Shown: in pieces, positions 16,131-26,047 of the stretch
Numbering within the stretch: position 1 is the stretch's first letter
Layout of the letters: the number at the start of each line of letters is the position of its first letter
Assembly: GCA_001899855.1 (NCBI GenBank)
Contig: MKWR01000011.1
Span: 62,001-126,000, forward strand
Direction of reading: 5' to 3'
From: Lysobacterales bacterium 63-13
Lineage (GTDB): Bacteria > Pseudomonadota > Gammaproteobacteria > Xanthomonadales > Rhodanobacteraceae
Length of the DNA: 64,000 nucleotides
Made by a program: the position numbers and the translations under genes
Notes under the pieces: generated by a model
The model's input: only the letters and a program-made list of their open reading frames with translations
What the model was told of the DNA's origin: nothing
Database searches by the model: none

Positions 16131-16324
16131 GGGAATCGATATACGCTACGAAATCTGTTTCTATCCAAATGGCACAAACTGGCGGTCAGTTCCCCAGCCG
16201 GAACCAGCGTGCACGGATAATGCGAATGATTGAACTTCGCGGCTGCAAAGCACCGGGAACCAGGATCACCTAAAGCGTCAAGGCTCTTGATTACGTTCCA
16301 TCTCGAAACTCATCTGAGGAAGCA

Positions 16325-16522
16325 ATGAACTCATTCAACACCTTGCACTGGCTGATCGTACTTCTCTGGCTGGCGGTCTTCATCATCCCCGCCTGGCGAA
16401 TCGCCGCAAAGGCCGGCTTTCCCGGAGCGGTGTCCCTGCTCTTGCTGATTCCGGTCGTCAACATCGTCTTCATCTGGGTCTTTGCGTTCATCAAATGGCC
16501 AGTCGAGAAGCCGAACGCCTGA
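16325..16522 (+). CDS. Small two-helix membrane protein
   Basis: 65 aa. LHWLIVLLWLAVFIIPAWRIAAKAGFPGAVSLLLLIPVVNIVFIWVFAFIKWP has two membrane segments joined by a short loop. Similar short proteins with an AGFPG...LIPVVN...FAFIKWP pattern occur widely as orphans; function unknown. GAGGAA lies four bases before the ATG. It is next to the cassette array, but no attC follows, so it may be a former last cassette or an ordinary gene. Confidence 0.7.
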   Translation: MNSFNTLHWLIVLLWLAVFIIPAWRIAAKAGFPGAVSLLLLIPVVNIVFIWVFAFIKWPVEKPNA

Positions 16523-16639
16523 TGCTTGAGTCGAGGGGACGCCGTCCGGCACGCCGATCACCGGCGCTCATGTTGTTTGTTCGACCTCGTGAAATGGGGC
16601 CGCGGCGGACACCCAAGCCAAAGCCTTGAAGCGCCAGCC

Positions 16640-17332
16640 TCAGGCGCTCGCAATCGTCCAGCCAAAGCGTTCCAGCAATCCGCCGAATTCGGCGTCGAGC
16701 GGTGCCTCGATGTGCATACGCTTGGCCTCGACCGGGTGATCGAATTGCAGGCGCCAGGCGTGCAGCAGCAGGCGGTGCACGTTGTAGTGTTGCTTGAACA
16801 GGCGATTGTGTTCGGTGCGACCGTGGCTGGTGTCGCCGATCAGTGGATGGCGCAAGTGGGCGAAGTGACGGCGGATCTGCCGGTAGCGACCGGTTTCGGG
16901 CGAGACTTCGACCAGGGCGTAGCGTTGTTGCGGATAGCGATTGATGGCGATCGGCACTTCGATCGTGGCCAGGCGTTTCCAGCGCGTCAGCGCCGGTTTG
17001 CGATCGCTGTTCTCGCGCACGCCGGGCAGCGGGTAATCGATTTCGCCCACTTCCTCCGGCCAGCCGCGACAGACTGCGAGATAGGTCTTTTCGACTTCGC
17101 GCTGCATGAACTGGCGGCCGAGCGTGCCGGCCACTTCGGCATTGCGTCCGATCAGCAGCACGCCGCTGGTGGCGCGATCAAGCCGATGGATCAGGTGCAG
17201 GGGGCCATCGACAAGTGCCCGCACCTGGTCGATCAGGTAGACGTCGCCGTCGTTGACCAGGCGACTGCGATGCACGGGGATGCCGGCGGGCTTGTCGACG
17301 ACGACAATGTGTTCGTCGCTGTAGAGGATCAT
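16640..17332 (-). CDS. truC: tRNA pseudouridine(65) synthase TruC
   Basis: 230 aa. Makes pseudouridine at position 65 of tRNAs. It matches E. coli TruC through ILYSDEHIVVVDKPAGIPVHRS, HLIHRLDRATSGVLLIGR (catalytic Asp52), KTYLAVCRGW, RYALVEVSPETGRYRQIRRHFAHLRHPLIGD and LLLHAWRLQFDHP. The start at MILYSDEH gives the family length; the track ORF extends 124 residues into ubiB and is rejected. It lies downstream of ubiB on the same strand, 17 bases apart. Confidence 0.93.
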   Translation of the reverse strand: MILYSDEHIVVVDKPAGIPVHRSRLVNDGDVYLIDQVRALVDGPLHLIHRLDRATSGVLLIGRNAEVAGTLGRQFMQREVEKTYLAVCRGWPEEVGEIDYPLPGVRENSDRKPALTRWKRLATIEVPIAINRYPQQRYALVEVSPETGRYRQIRRHFAHLRHPLIGDTSHGRTEHNRLFKQHYNVHRLLLHAWRLQFDHPVEAKRMHIEAPLDAEFGGLLERFGWTIASA

Positions 17333-17349
17333 CGGCCTGGCCTGTCGAA

Positions 17350-19014
17350 TCAGCGCGAACGCAGCGCGCTGACGAAGGCGATCGCCGAGATCGCTGCCGC
17401 GCCGATCGCCCACACGCAGATTCCGCCGACGCGCTGGGTTTGCGTATCGAACACCTGCAAGCCGACTGCACACAGCGCGAAGGTCGCGCCAAGGGTCAGG
17501 CGCACGGCCAGCGGTGAACCGCGCCGCGAATTTGCTTCGAGGCGGCGCAGGTCTTCCGAGGCAATGCGCAACTGCAGGGTGCCGGTGGTGACCTGTTCGA
17601 GGTAGCTGTGCGCGAGTTGCGGCATGTCGGGCGCGGCGGCCAGCCATTCCGGCACGCGCTGGCGCAGGCGCTTGAGCATGGCGCGCGGGCCGCGCCGCTT
17701 CCACCAGATCCTTTCCAGCACCGGTTTCGCCGTCGCCCAGATGTCGATCTGCGGATGCAGCAGGCGGCCCACGCCCTCGATGTTCAGAAGTGTTTTTTGC
17801 AGCAGGATCAGTTGCGGCTGCAGGGTCAGCTCGTAGCGGCGCGCGGTCTGGAACAGCTTGATGATGACCGCGGCCAGCGAGATCTCGCTCAAGGGTCGCG
17901 TGAAGTACGGCTCGCAGACGGCACGGATCGCCGACTCGAGTTCGTCCATGCGCACCGTCGCCGGCATCCAGCCGGCACGCAGGTGCAGCTCGGCGATGCG
18001 TCGGTAATCCTGCTTGAACAGGGCGAGGAAATTCTCGGCAAGCCAGAACTGATCCTGCTCCGAGAGCGTGCCCATGATGCCGAAATCGAGCGCGATGAAA
18101 CGCGGATTGTCGCGCCGCGAAGCATCCACCCAGATGTTTCCGGCATGCGCATCGGCATGGAAGAAATTGTCGCGGAACACCTGCGTATAGAAAAGCTGCA
18201 CGCCTTTCTCGGCCAGGCGCAGGCGATCGATGCCGGCCGCATCCAGCGCGGCCAGGTCATCGACCGGGATGCCGCGCACGCGTTCGAGGGTGAGCACGCC
18301 GACGCTGGTGTGCGACCAGAACACCTCGGGTACATACAGATCATCGGAATCGAGGAAATTGCGTCGCAGCAAACTGGCGTTGGCGCCTTCGCGCTGCAGG
18401 TCGAGTTCGTTGAGCAGGGTCGATTCGATCTCGGCGACGACATCGAGCGGGCGGATCTTGTCGGCATTCGGATGCACGCGGTTGGCCAGTTCGCCGAGCG
18501 CGCGCAACAAATCGATGTCGCGGTCGATGCGCTCGCGGATATCCGGACGCAGCACCTTGACCACGACCTCGCGACCACCGGGCAATTGCGCGGCATGCAC
18601 CTGGGCAATCGAGGCGGAAGCCAGCGGCGTTTCATCGAAGGCGGCGTAGCGTGCTCCAATCGGTGCGCCAAGCGCCTGCTCGATGGCGGCGCGGGCAAGA
18701 TGGCCGGGGAATGGCGTGACCTTGTCCTGCAAGGCGGTCAAGGCATCGGCAATGTCCGCAGGCAGCAGGTCGCGACGCGTCGACAGGATCTGCCCGAACT
18801 TGACGAAGATCGGGCCAAGTTCGGTCAGGGCGAGGACCAGGCGTTCTCCGCGCGGCAGCGAGGCGATGGCGGTGGGCGCGCGCGGCACCACCAGGCGTGC
18901 CCAGCGCAGCAGGCGAAAGCGATGGGCATCGTCGATGACGTCATCGAGGCGGTAACGCACCAGCAGGGCGGCGATGCGCAGCACGCGCGGCAACATGCGC
19001 AAGGATGTGCTCAC
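17350..19014 (-). CDS. ubiB: Ubiquinone biosynthesis protein UbiB (ABC1/AarF atypical kinase)
   Basis: 554 aa. Atypical ATPase/kinase that supports the membrane-associated ubiquinone synthesis complex. The KxGQ motif is in [33 protein letters not shown] holds the ATP-binding Lys, and [14 protein letters not shown] and ALDFGIMG are the catalytic and metal-binding motifs. Two C-terminal membrane segments follow (about 505-550), as usual for UbiB. The start overlaps the ubiJ stop (ATGA). Confidence 0.95.
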   Translation of the reverse strand: MSTSLRMLPRVLRIAALLVRYRLDDVIDDAHRFRLLRWARLVVPRAPTAIASLPRGERLVLALTELGPIFVKFGQILSTRRDLLPADIADALTALQDKVTPFPGHLARAAIEQALGAPIGARYAAFDETPLASASIAQVHAAQLPGGREVVVKVLRPDIRERIDRDIDLLRALGELANRVHPNADKIRPLDVVAEIESTLLNELDLQREGANASLLRRNFLDSDDLYVPEVFWSHTSVGVLTLERVRGIPVDDLAALDAAGIDRLRLAEKGVQLFYTQVFRDNFFHADAHAGNIWVDASRRDNPRFIALDFGIMGTLSEQDQFWLAENFLALFKQDYRRIAELHLRAGWMPATVRMDELESAIRAVCEPYFTRPLSEISLAAVIIKLFQTARRYELTLQPQLILLQKTLLNIEGVGRLLHPQIDIWATAKPVLERIWWKRRGPRAMLKRLRQRVPEWLAAAPDMPQLAHSYLEQVTTGTLQLRIASEDLRRLEANSRRGSPLAVRLTLGATFALCAVGLQVFDTQTQRVGGICVWAIGAAAISAIAFVSALRSR

Positions 19015-19670
19015 GCCTTGTGCGCCGCGATCAGGCGCTGCATGCGCGCATCGAGGCGATCGCCGCGTTCGCGCAGCGCGTCGACGTCATCGAGGAATTC
19101 TTCCATCTCCGCCTTGGCGATCAGGTCGCGGCTTTCCTCGACCAGGTAATCGGCGGTGTCGCGCGCCAGTGCCGAGGCCGATTCCCGTGCGAAGGCGAAG
19201 GCGCGACGGAAGCCGCGCGCGACCTGGAAGCCGAGCACGTCACCGAAGACGCGCGCAAACGCCTCATCGATGTCCGGTTCAAAGCGGGTGGCGAGGCGTT
19301 CGAGTCGGCGCGCCAGTTCGGCATCGCCGGCAATCTCGACCGAGCCCGGCGGCAAGCCGCCATCCTTGTCGCCGCGCAGGCGTGCCGCAGCCATGCCGAG
19401 CAGGCTGCCGGGTGTCGCCGCCACGCGCAAATCGCTGTCGCCCTCGAACGCGGGGCCGACGGCGAGCCGATGACCGTTGACGGCAATGCGCATGGCCAAG
19501 CCGGTGCCGCGAAAATCCACGCGCACGGCGCGCGCATCCAGCGAGGCCAGCGCAGCGCGGCTGTCCGCATCGAGGCTCAAGGCGTGATTGAGCGCGGTTT
19601 CAAGTCCGCGCCCGAGCAGCTTGAGCAGCGGATTCGGCGCGCGCGTGGTGGCGATGCTGGCTTTTGTCAT
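19011..19670 (-). CDS. ubiJ: Ubiquinone biosynthesis accessory factor UbiJ (SCP2 domain)
   Basis: 219 aa. The N-terminal half is an SCP2-like lipid-binding domain ([49 protein letters not shown]). The C-terminal half is helical, ending [23 protein letters not shown]. UbiJ binds ubiquinone intermediates for the hydroxylase complex. It sits directly before ubiB as in other gammaproteobacteria; ubiE is not in the window. Confidence 0.9.
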   Translation of the reverse strand: MTKASIATTRAPNPLLKLLGRGLETALNHALSLDADSRAALASLDARAVRVDFRGTGLAMRIAVNGHRLAVGPAFEGDSDLRVAATPGSLLGMAAARLRGDKDGGLPPGSVEIAGDAELARRLERLATRFEPDIDEAFARVFGDVLGFQVARGFRRAFAFARESASALARDTADYLVEESRDLIAKAEMEEFLDDVDALRERGDRLDARMQRLIAAHKA

Positions 19671-19835
19671 CGACGCATTCTAGCCAGTTTGGACGTTCCA
19701 GTGCCGCGCCTGCAGCGCAGGAAATGCGCCGCAAGGTTTCGATATCTGCGTGAATCCTTCACAATCTTGCGGATTCATTCCCTTTGCCGCAGTGAAGCAC
19801 GCCCGCTTCCTGCACCTGATTCCCGGGAGACGCGA

Positions 19836-20447
19836 ATGTTGACGGCGAACGAAGCCCTGCAACGATTGAAGGATGGCAACCAGCGATTCGTCGCCGAACT
19901 TGGCGGCAGCGGCGAAACCAGCAGTCAGCGCCGTCGCGACCTGGCCACCGGGCAGGAGCCCTTTGCCATCATCCTCGGTTGTTCGGATTCGCGCGTGCCC
20001 GCTGAGATCATCTTCGACCAGGGCCTCGGCGACCTTTTCGTGATCCGCGTCGCCGGCAACATCGTCGCTCCTTCGCAAGTCGACAGCATCGAGTTCTCGG
20101 CGGCGAGACACGGCAACCGCCTGGTCGTCGTGCTTGGCCATACCCAATGCGGAGCGATCCTGGCGACCATCGACGAACTCAGCCTGCCGCTGGCAGAACA
20201 GTCGAACAACCTGCGTTCGATCGTCAGCCGCGTGCGCCCGTCGGTCGAGGTGCTGATGGAAACCGGAATCGCCAACAATCCCGCCGAGCTGGTGCGCCGC
20301 GCGGTGCACAACAACATCCGCATGTCGGTGAACCAGTTGCGGCGGGGTTCGGCAATCCTTGAGAACCTGGTCGAGAACGAGGGCTTGCGCATCGTCGGTG
20401 CCGAGTATTCCCTGGAAACCGGCGTGGTGGAGTTCCTCGATTACTGA
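19836..20447 (+). CDS. Beta-class carbonic anhydrase
   Basis: 203 aa. Interconverts CO2 and bicarbonate in the cytoplasm. Zinc ligands are in CSDSRVP (Cys, and Asp which can swap with water) and HTQCGAI (His, Cys). NPAELVRRAVHNNI and GAEYSLETGVVEFL are also typical of the class. GGGAG precedes the ATG. The track ORF that starts at 19005 is antisense to ubiJ up to this point and is rejected. Confidence 0.93.
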   Translation: MLTANEALQRLKDGNQRFVAELGGSGETSSQRRRDLATGQEPFAIILGCSDSRVPAEIIFDQGLGDLFVIRVAGNIVAPSQVDSIEFSAARHGNRLVVVLGHTQCGAILATIDELSLPLAEQSNNLRSIVSRVRPSVEVLMETGIANNPAELVRRAVHNNIRMSVNQLRRGSAILENLVENEGLRIVGAEYSLETGVVEFLDY

Positions 20448-20572
20448 GCGCGACTGAAGGTTTGCCACGCGTACGCGGGCATCTTCATTGCGGGTTCGAC
20501 TTGCCTGTGCAGAATGCAGGGTGAGGGCGCAAGTGCATCAATGCTGCCGCCCATCGAAGTGGAGCCATCGCC

Positions 20573-21829
20573 ATGCAGCAGATTGATCGAGCATGCGCCA
20601 GCCCGGGCCGGATTGACGAAGCCTGGCGGCAGGTGCGCGCGGCGACCCTGCGTCTGGTTGCCGATCTGGCGGCCGAGGACAGCGTGGCGCAATCGATGCC
20701 GGAGACCAGCCCGGCCAAGTGGCATCTCGCCCACACCACCTGGTTCTTCGAGCAGTTCGTGCTCGCCCGCGATGCCCGCTACCGGTTCTTCAACGAGGAC
20801 TGGTTGTTCCTCTTCAACTCCTATTATCAGTCGGTCGGGCCGATGCATGCGCGCCCGCAGCGCGGACTGCTGACCCGGCCAACCCTTGCCGAAGTGCTGG
20901 CCTATCGCGCCTGCATCGACGAGCGCATGGACGATCTGCTGGCGCAGGGCATCGATGCCGAACTCCATGCCCTGGTGACGCTCGGTCTCAATCACGAGCA
21001 ACAGCATCAGGAATTGCTGCTGACCGACATCAAGCACCTGTTCTCGCTGAATCCGCTGCGCCCGGTCTACCGTCATCTGCCGCTGCCGAGTGCAACAGCC
21101 GCCACGCCGCTCGAATTCATCAACGGTGCCGAGGGCATCATCGAGATCGGCCATGCCGGTGCAGGTTTTGCCTTTGATTGCGAGACGCCGCGCCATCGCA
21201 CCCTGCTGCACGCGCATGCGCTCGCCAACCGGCCGGTCAGCAATGCCGAGTTTGCCGAGTTCATCCGCGATGGCGGCTATCGCACGCCGACGCTGTGGCT
21301 GAGCGAAGGCTGGAATACCGTCTGCCAGCGCGGCTGGGCGCACCCCCTGTACTGGAACGACACGCTGGATGCCGAGTTCAGCCTTGGCGGCCTGCGCGCC
21401 ATCGATGCACATGCGCCGGTCAGCCATGTCAGCTTTTTCGAGGCCGACGCGTTTGCGCGCTGGGCCGGCGCACGCTTGCCGATCGAAGCCGAATGGGAAT
21501 CGGCGGCGAGTGCTTTCGATGCAACGCAAGGCAACTATGTGGAATCCGGTCTTTTGCATCCGCACGCGGCTGTGCCGGCGAAGGGCTTGCGGCAGATGTT
21601 CGGCGATGTCTGGGAATGGACCGCCAGCCCGTACGTGAGTTATCCCGGCTATCGGGTGCCGCCCGGCGCGCTCGGCGAATACAATGGCAAGTTCATGTGT
21701 GGCCAATATGTGTTGCGTGGCGGCTCCTGCGCGACGCCAGCCACGCACATGCGGGCGAGCTACCGCAATTTCTTTGCCCCGGCCGATCGCTGGCAGTTCA
21801 TGGGGCTGCGCCTGGGGAAAGACCAATGA
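20573..21829 (+). CDS. egtB: Ergothioneine biosynthesis protein EgtB (hercynine oxygenase)
   Basis: 418 aa. Non-haem iron enzyme that joins hercynine to a thiol donor with oxygen. The N-terminal DinB-like domain carries the three iron histidines: HLAH (His51) and HEQQHQE (His141, His145). The C-terminal FGE-sulfatase domain has RPVSNAEFAEFI, FGDVWEWTASPYVSYPGYR and VLRGGSCATPATHMRASYRNFF. No egtA or egtC is adjacent, so whether it uses gamma-glutamylcysteine or cysteine is open. GGAG precedes the ATG. It overlaps egtD (ATGA). Confidence 0.95.
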   Translation: MQQIDRACASPGRIDEAWRQVRAATLRLVADLAAEDSVAQSMPETSPAKWHLAHTTWFFEQFVLARDARYRFFNEDWLFLFNSYYQSVGPMHARPQRGLLTRPTLAEVLAYRACIDERMDDLLAQGIDAELHALVTLGLNHEQQHQELLLTDIKHLFSLNPLRPVYRHLPLPSATAATPLEFINGAEGIIEIGHAGAGFAFDCETPRHRTLLHAHALANRPVSNAEFAEFIRDGGYRTPTLWLSEGWNTVCQRGWAHPLYWNDTLDAEFSLGGLRAIDAHAPVSHVSFFEADAFARWAGARLPIEAEWESAASAFDATQGNYVESGLLHPHAAVPAKGLRQMFGDVWEWTASPYVSYPGYRVPPGALGEYNGKFMCGQYVLRGGSCATPATHMRASYRNFFAPADRWQFMGLRLGKDQ

Positions 21830-22800
21830 CTCCCGATGCCGCAGGGGAAAATCCAGCCGGTGCTGCCGCGCAGGCGATCGCTGAATTTCGTGCCGACGTG
21901 TTGCACGGGCTGGCGCAGACGCCAAAACGCATTCCCTCGAAGTACTTCTACGATGCGCGCGGTTCGCAATTGTTCGAAGAGATCTGCGCGCAACCGGAGT
22001 ATTACCTGACCCGCACCGAGCTGGCGATTCTCGAAGAGCATGCACCCGCCATCGCCAAGGCCATCGGGCCGCGCGCCCTGCTTGTCGAGTACGGCAGCGG
22101 TGCCGGCATCAAGACGCGCCTGCTGCTCGATGCGCTCGAGCAGCCGGTCGGCTATGTGCCGGTGGAAATTTCCCGGAGTGCACTCGATGCCAGCGTGGAA
22201 AACCTCAGCGAGGAATTTCCCGAGGTCGACATGTTGCCGGTCAGCGCCGATTTCACCCAGCCGGTCGATCTGCCGGCGCCGGATCAGGCCGCGCGGCGCA
22301 CCGTGGTGTTCTTTCCGGGATCGACGCTGGGCAACTTCGAGCAGCGCGAGGCGATCGCCCTGCTGCGCACCATGGCCATCGAGATGGGTCGGCAGGGCGC
22401 GGCACTGGTCGGCATCGACCTGAAAAAGGACGCGGCCATCCTCGAAGCCGCCTACAACGATGCCGCCGGGGTAACCCGTGAATTCACCCTCAACCTGCTG
22501 ACGCGGATCAACCGCGAGCTGCAGGCCGATTTCAACCTCGACGAGTTCGACCATCGCGCCCGCTACAACGCGCAGGCCGGGCGCATCGAGACGCATGTCG
22601 TCAGCCGCATCGACCAGGTCGTGGCCATTGGCACGCATCGTTTTGCCTTTGCCGCGGGCGAGGCGATGCTGGTCGAATACAGTTGCAAGTACGCCGTGGA
22701 GGAATTCGCCGCGATGGCGGCCAAGGCCGGCCTGCGCGTGGTGCGGAGCTGGAGCGATTCCCGCCAGTGGTTTGCCATGCAGATGCTTGAACGCGCCTGA
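21826..22800 (+). CDS. egtD: L-histidine N-alpha-methyltransferase EgtD
   Basis: 324 aa. Trimethylates histidine to hercynine with three SAM. The N-terminus has RIPSKYFYDARGSQLFEEICAQPEYYLTRTE. The SAM site is VEYGSGAGIKTRLLL, followed by YVPVEISRSAL, FFPGSTLGNF and GIDLKKD. The histidine-binding region NAQAGRIETHVVS and the C-terminal EYSCKYAVEEF are present. The ATG overlaps the egtB stop; the longer track ORF is out of register with the true start. Confidence 0.95.
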   Translation: MTPDAAGENPAGAAAQAIAEFRADVLHGLAQTPKRIPSKYFYDARGSQLFEEICAQPEYYLTRTELAILEEHAPAIAKAIGPRALLVEYGSGAGIKTRLLLDALEQPVGYVPVEISRSALDASVENLSEEFPEVDMLPVSADFTQPVDLPAPDQAARRTVVFFPGSTLGNFEQREAIALLRTMAIEMGRQGAALVGIDLKKDAAILEAAYNDAAGVTREFTLNLLTRINRELQADFNLDEFDHRARYNAQAGRIETHVVSRIDQVVAIGTHRFAFAAGEAMLVEYSCKYAVEEFAAMAAKAGLRVVRSWSDSRQWFAMQMLERA

Positions 22801-22831
22801 TTACGCCGAACCGTCCGCCAATCCATGCGGC

Positions 22832-23142
22832 ATGTCGGCCATCGTGCTCGCCCCTGGCGGTGCCGACGCGAAATCGGGGTTCGACGTGCGCAGCGCCCAA
22901 TTCGACAATGCGCGACCCTTTTTGTGCTGCTGGTGGCCATGATCGCGGCCAGCCTGGCCAAGGTTCCGGTTCTTGCCGGTCATCTGCCCGATCTGGAAAA
23001 CATTGTTTTCCTTGATTTGCCCGTCCTGGCCGGCTGCGTCGCCGTGATAACCCGAAACGATCGTTACCATTGGACCATTGCCCTCCTGGCGACCCTCCTG
23101 ATCGGCACCGGTGCGTTTGTGTGGTGCAACCGGATTGGCTGA
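22832..23142 (+). CDS. Small membrane protein, apparent frameshift at a T-run
   Basis: The first part, from ATG 22832, reads MSAIVLAPGGADAKSGFDVRSAQFDNARPF and then runs to a stop. The next frame continues VLLVAMIAASLAKVPVLAGHLPDLENIVFLDLPVLAGCVAVITRNDRYHWTIALLATLLIGTGAFVWCNRIG, with membrane segments. The switch is at TTTTT (22919-22923): one more T would give a single protein of about 103 aa. The track ORF from 22825 uses a basic, unlikely N-terminus. The family is not recognised. This could be a sequencing error, a real mutation or slippage. Confidence 0.55.
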
Positions 23143-23346
23143 TCGGGTGCCGGCAGCGGGATTCTGCCGGTGTTGGCAGGGGATGTGGTGCAAGACTGGT
23201 GGATGTTGGCGCGATTCCTGCAACAATTCGCGGGTGCAAGGTCGCGCCGACGCCGGAGGGCGGGCTTGACGGCGGGAATGCCGTGACCAGCACGGGTGAA
23301 TCCGGCGATATTGTCGCGCCGGGATCGAATGAAGGGGGAACAGCTT

Positions 23347-23856
23347 ATGCGCGACACCGACGTACCCAACAAGACCATGGCCGGACGGGCGGAAATCACC
23401 GCGCGCAAGCTGCACCTGAATCCGCGCCAGCGCACGGTCCTGATCGCCATCAACGGGCATCAGTCCATGCAGGAGCTGCGGAAGCAGTTTCGGGTGCTCG
23501 GTGATGTCGACGCCATCATCGGCGACCTGAGCGCCTCCGGCCTGCTCGAGGTTTCCGGCATGGCGGGCGCGACGCTGGTGCCCCGCGCCACGCCGACACC
23601 TGCTGCAGCCAATGCATCTTCCGATGAGTCGCAGCTGCCGCCGATCAGCCTGGTTCGCCAGTTCATGAACGAATCCAGCGTGGCCGCACTGGGCCTGCGT
23701 TCCTTCATGTTCACGCTCAAACTGGAAAAATGCTACAGCAAGGAAGAGCTGCTTGGCTTGCTGCCTGAATACGAGCGCGTCCTCGGCAAGGCCAAGGATC
23801 CGGACTACGCCATGGCCATGACCCGCCAGGCAAGAGCCATGCTCGACGCGCTGTGA
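23347..23856 (+). CDS. Hypothetical protein with N-terminal winged-helix-like part
   Basis: 169 aa. The N-terminal 65 residues (ITARKLHLNPRQRTVLIAINGHQSMQELRKQFRVLGDVDAIIGDLSASGLLEV) look like a winged helix. A Pro/Ala linker follows, then a helical C-terminus (LVRQFMNESSVAALGLRSFMFTLKLEKCYSKEELLGLLPEYERVLGKAKDPDYA). No family name is certain. GGGGGA is well spaced before the ATG at 23347; an upstream ATG at 23329 is possible. It precedes a two-component operon but does not overlap it. Confidence 0.7.
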   Translation: MRDTDVPNKTMAGRAEITARKLHLNPRQRTVLIAINGHQSMQELRKQFRVLGDVDAIIGDLSASGLLEVSGMAGATLVPRATPTPAAANASSDESQLPPISLVRQFMNESSVAALGLRSFMFTLKLEKCYSKEELLGLLPEYERVLGKAKDPDYAMAMTRQARAMLDAL

Positions 23857-23967
23857 TGCGCGGGGCGGCAGTCGATCGGCCTGTCCGGCGAGACAGGACG
23901 CGGATTCGCCGCTCGCCGTGAAGGCAACGTAAAGTAGCTGGCCACGTCCCGTCCGAATGGCGATGCC

Positions 23968-24666
23968 ATGAGCAATCCGCTGCCTCGCCTGTTGATTGTC
24001 GAAGATGATCCGACCATCGCCGACAACCTGTTTGCGTTCTTCGAGACGCGCGGCTTCGCCGTCGATGCCGCCTATGACGGGCGCACCGCGCTGCAGCGCC
24101 TGGCCAGTGCAAGCTTCGAAGCGGTGATTCTCGATGTCGGCTTGCCGGCGCTCGACGGCTTGAGCGTGCTGCAGCGCCTGCGCAACGAGCTGGGCCTGGC
24201 CGTGCCCGTGCTTTTGCTGACCGCGCGCGACGAGATGGGCGACAAGCTGGCCGGTTTTGCGCATGGTGCCGACGACTACGTGACCAAGCCGTTCGCCCTG
24301 GTCGAGATCGAGGCGCGGGTACGTGCGCTGCTCGCCCGCGCCAGCGGCCGCGTGGCAACGCCTACGCGACAGTTCGACACGCTGCGCCTGGATTCGCGAC
24401 GCCACCAGTTGCACGTCGGCACGGTTGCAGTGCGACTGACGCCAAAAGGCTGGAACCTCATCGAACTTCTGCTGCGCGACCCCGGTCGCGTGGTACCACG
24501 GGTCGAGCTCGAACACGCCTTGTGGGGTGATGATCCGCCGGAAACCGACGCCCTGCGCAGCCAGATCCATCTGCTGCGCAAGGCGCTCGCCGAGGCCGGA
24601 TTCCACGGCCTGGAAACCGTGCACGGCGTCGGCTTGCGCCTGGTCGCGAACAGCCATCGCGCATGA
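23968..24666 (+). CDS. OmpR/PhoP-family response regulator
   Basis: 232 aa. The receiver domain has the acidic pair in LLIVEDDP, the phosphorylated Asp in VILDVGLPALDG, and Thr and Lys in LLLTARDE and VTKPF. The C-terminal winged helix is of OmpR type (LRSQIHLLRKAL...LETVHGVGLRLV). It overlaps the kinase gene by ATGA, so the two are partners. The genes after the kinase suggest control of envelope modification, in the manner of PmrA or PhoP; this is inference. Confidence 0.92.
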   Translation: MSNPLPRLLIVEDDPTIADNLFAFFETRGFAVDAAYDGRTALQRLASASFEAVILDVGLPALDGLSVLQRLRNELGLAVPVLLLTARDEMGDKLAGFAHGADDYVTKPFALVEIEARVRALLARASGRVATPTRQFDTLRLDSRRHQLHVGTVAVRLTPKGWNLIELLLRDPGRVVPRVELEHALWGDDPPETDALRSQIHLLRKALAEAGFHGLETVHGVGLRLVANSHRA

Positions 24667-25976
24667 GCAACACGCTGCTTTCGCGGGTCACCTGGGCGAT
24701 GACCGCAACCGTCGCCTTGTTCGTCGGCCTGATGGCCGTGCTCGCCTTTTCCATCATGTACGAGCAGGAAGACGAGCTCGCCGACCAGCTGGTGCAGATC
24801 GAGATGCATCGACTCATCGAGCGCATCGAAGCCGGCGAGTTCGACACCACGCGGCAACCGCTCGAGATCGGGCCGCGCATCGAGGCATGGCTGGCGGGCA
24901 GCGCTGCCGATGCCGCGATGCCTGCGCCGCTGCGCGGCTTGGCGGCCGGGCCGCACGAGATCGAGATCGGCGATCGCGTGCTGCACGCGATTGTCGCCAA
25001 CTCCAGCGCCGGCCAGCTGACCCTGGTGTTCGATGCCACCGACAACGAGGAGCGGGTCAGGCGTTTCGGCTTGATCATGTTGCTGCTGTGGATCGTCTGC
25101 CTGGCGGCTGGTTACTGGCTGGCGCGCGCCACTGCCGGCATCGTCGTCGGCCGCCTGCATGCGATTGCCGAGCGCATTGCCGAGTGGGATCCCGATGCGA
25201 GCATCCCGACCCTGCAACGCGCCGCGCACAAGGACGAAGCCGGGCGCCTGCTCGAAGCCTTCAACCGCATGCAGGATCGGGTCGATCGATCCATTGCCCG
25301 CGAGCGTGAATTCGCCGCCAACCTGAGCCACGAGATCCGCACGCCATTGGCCGCCCTGCGCACGGATATCGAGATGATCAGCCTCGATGAGCGCCTTGCA
25401 CCGGAGCAGCAACGGCGCTTCGAACGCATGGCCCAGGCGCTCGACGAGGTCAGCGCGACCATTGCCGCTGCGCGCGCGCTGAGCCGTCCGCGCGCGGCAC
25501 TGAAGCGCGAAGCCTTTGATCTCGGTGCGCTGATCGAGGAAGTCTGCGCGACCCTCGCCGCGCGCGCCGCCGCCGCCGGCCTGCATATCGTCAACGCGGT
25601 GGCGGCCGGCCACTTCCTGCACGCCGATCGCTACGCCCTGCAGATTGTCCTGCGCAATCTCATCGGCAATGCCATCGATCATGCCGCGCCGGCCCGGCTC
25701 GGGATTCGCCTTGAAGGCGAGGCGCTCATCCTTGCCGACGACGGACCTGGCATCGCCGCGGCGGAATTGCCCTTCGTCTTCGAACGCTTCCACCATGGCC
25801 GCCTGGTCGACCAGGCCGGCACGGCGGAGGTGACGGACGCCGACCACGGCCTTGGCCTGGCCATTGCGCGCCGTGTCTGCGAACAGCAAGGCTGGCTGAT
25901 CCGCGTCACCTCGGCGACATCCGCTGCACAGCACGGCACGCGCTTCGAACTCCTCTTCGACGAAAATTCGACATGA
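24663..25976 (+). CDS. Membrane sensor histidine kinase
   Basis: 437 aa. Two membrane segments (about 10-32 and 138-160) enclose a short periplasmic sensor of about 105 residues without a recognisable fold. A HAMP-like region follows, then the H-box EFAANLSHEIRTPLAALRTDIEMI, N-box RNLIGNAIDHA, and G-boxes LADDGPGIA and DHGLGLAIARRVCEQQG. The N-box has Asn followed by AID as in PmrB/QseC-type kinases. It is partner of the preceding regulator. Confidence 0.92.
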   Translation: MSNTLLSRVTWAMTATVALFVGLMAVLAFSIMYEQEDELADQLVQIEMHRLIERIEAGEFDTTRQPLEIGPRIEAWLAGSAADAAMPAPLRGLAAGPHEIEIGDRVLHAIVANSSAGQLTLVFDATDNEERVRRFGLIMLLLWIVCLAAGYWLARATAGIVVGRLHAIAERIAEWDPDASIPTLQRAAHKDEAGRLLEAFNRMQDRVDRSIAREREFAANLSHEIRTPLAALRTDIEMISLDERLAPEQQRRFERMAQALDEVSATIAAARALSRPRAALKREAFDLGALIEEVCATLAARAAAAGLHIVNAVAAGHFLHADRYALQIVLRNLIGNAIDHAAPARLGIRLEGEALILADDGPGIAAAELPFVFERFHHGRLVDQAGTAEVTDADHGLGLAIARRVCEQQGWLIRVTSATSAAQHGTRFELLFDENST

Positions 25977-26047
25977 TCGAAACGCGACTTCGACGCCGCC
26001 TTGCCTAGTCTGGCGCGCTTCAATGCCAGGCGGGAGTCGCACTGCGG

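Noticed and set aside
22801-24657. 618-aa minus-strand ORF across several plus-strand genes
   Set aside because: Overlaps the response regulator and hypothetical genes in antisense; Gln/Arg-rich with no domain.
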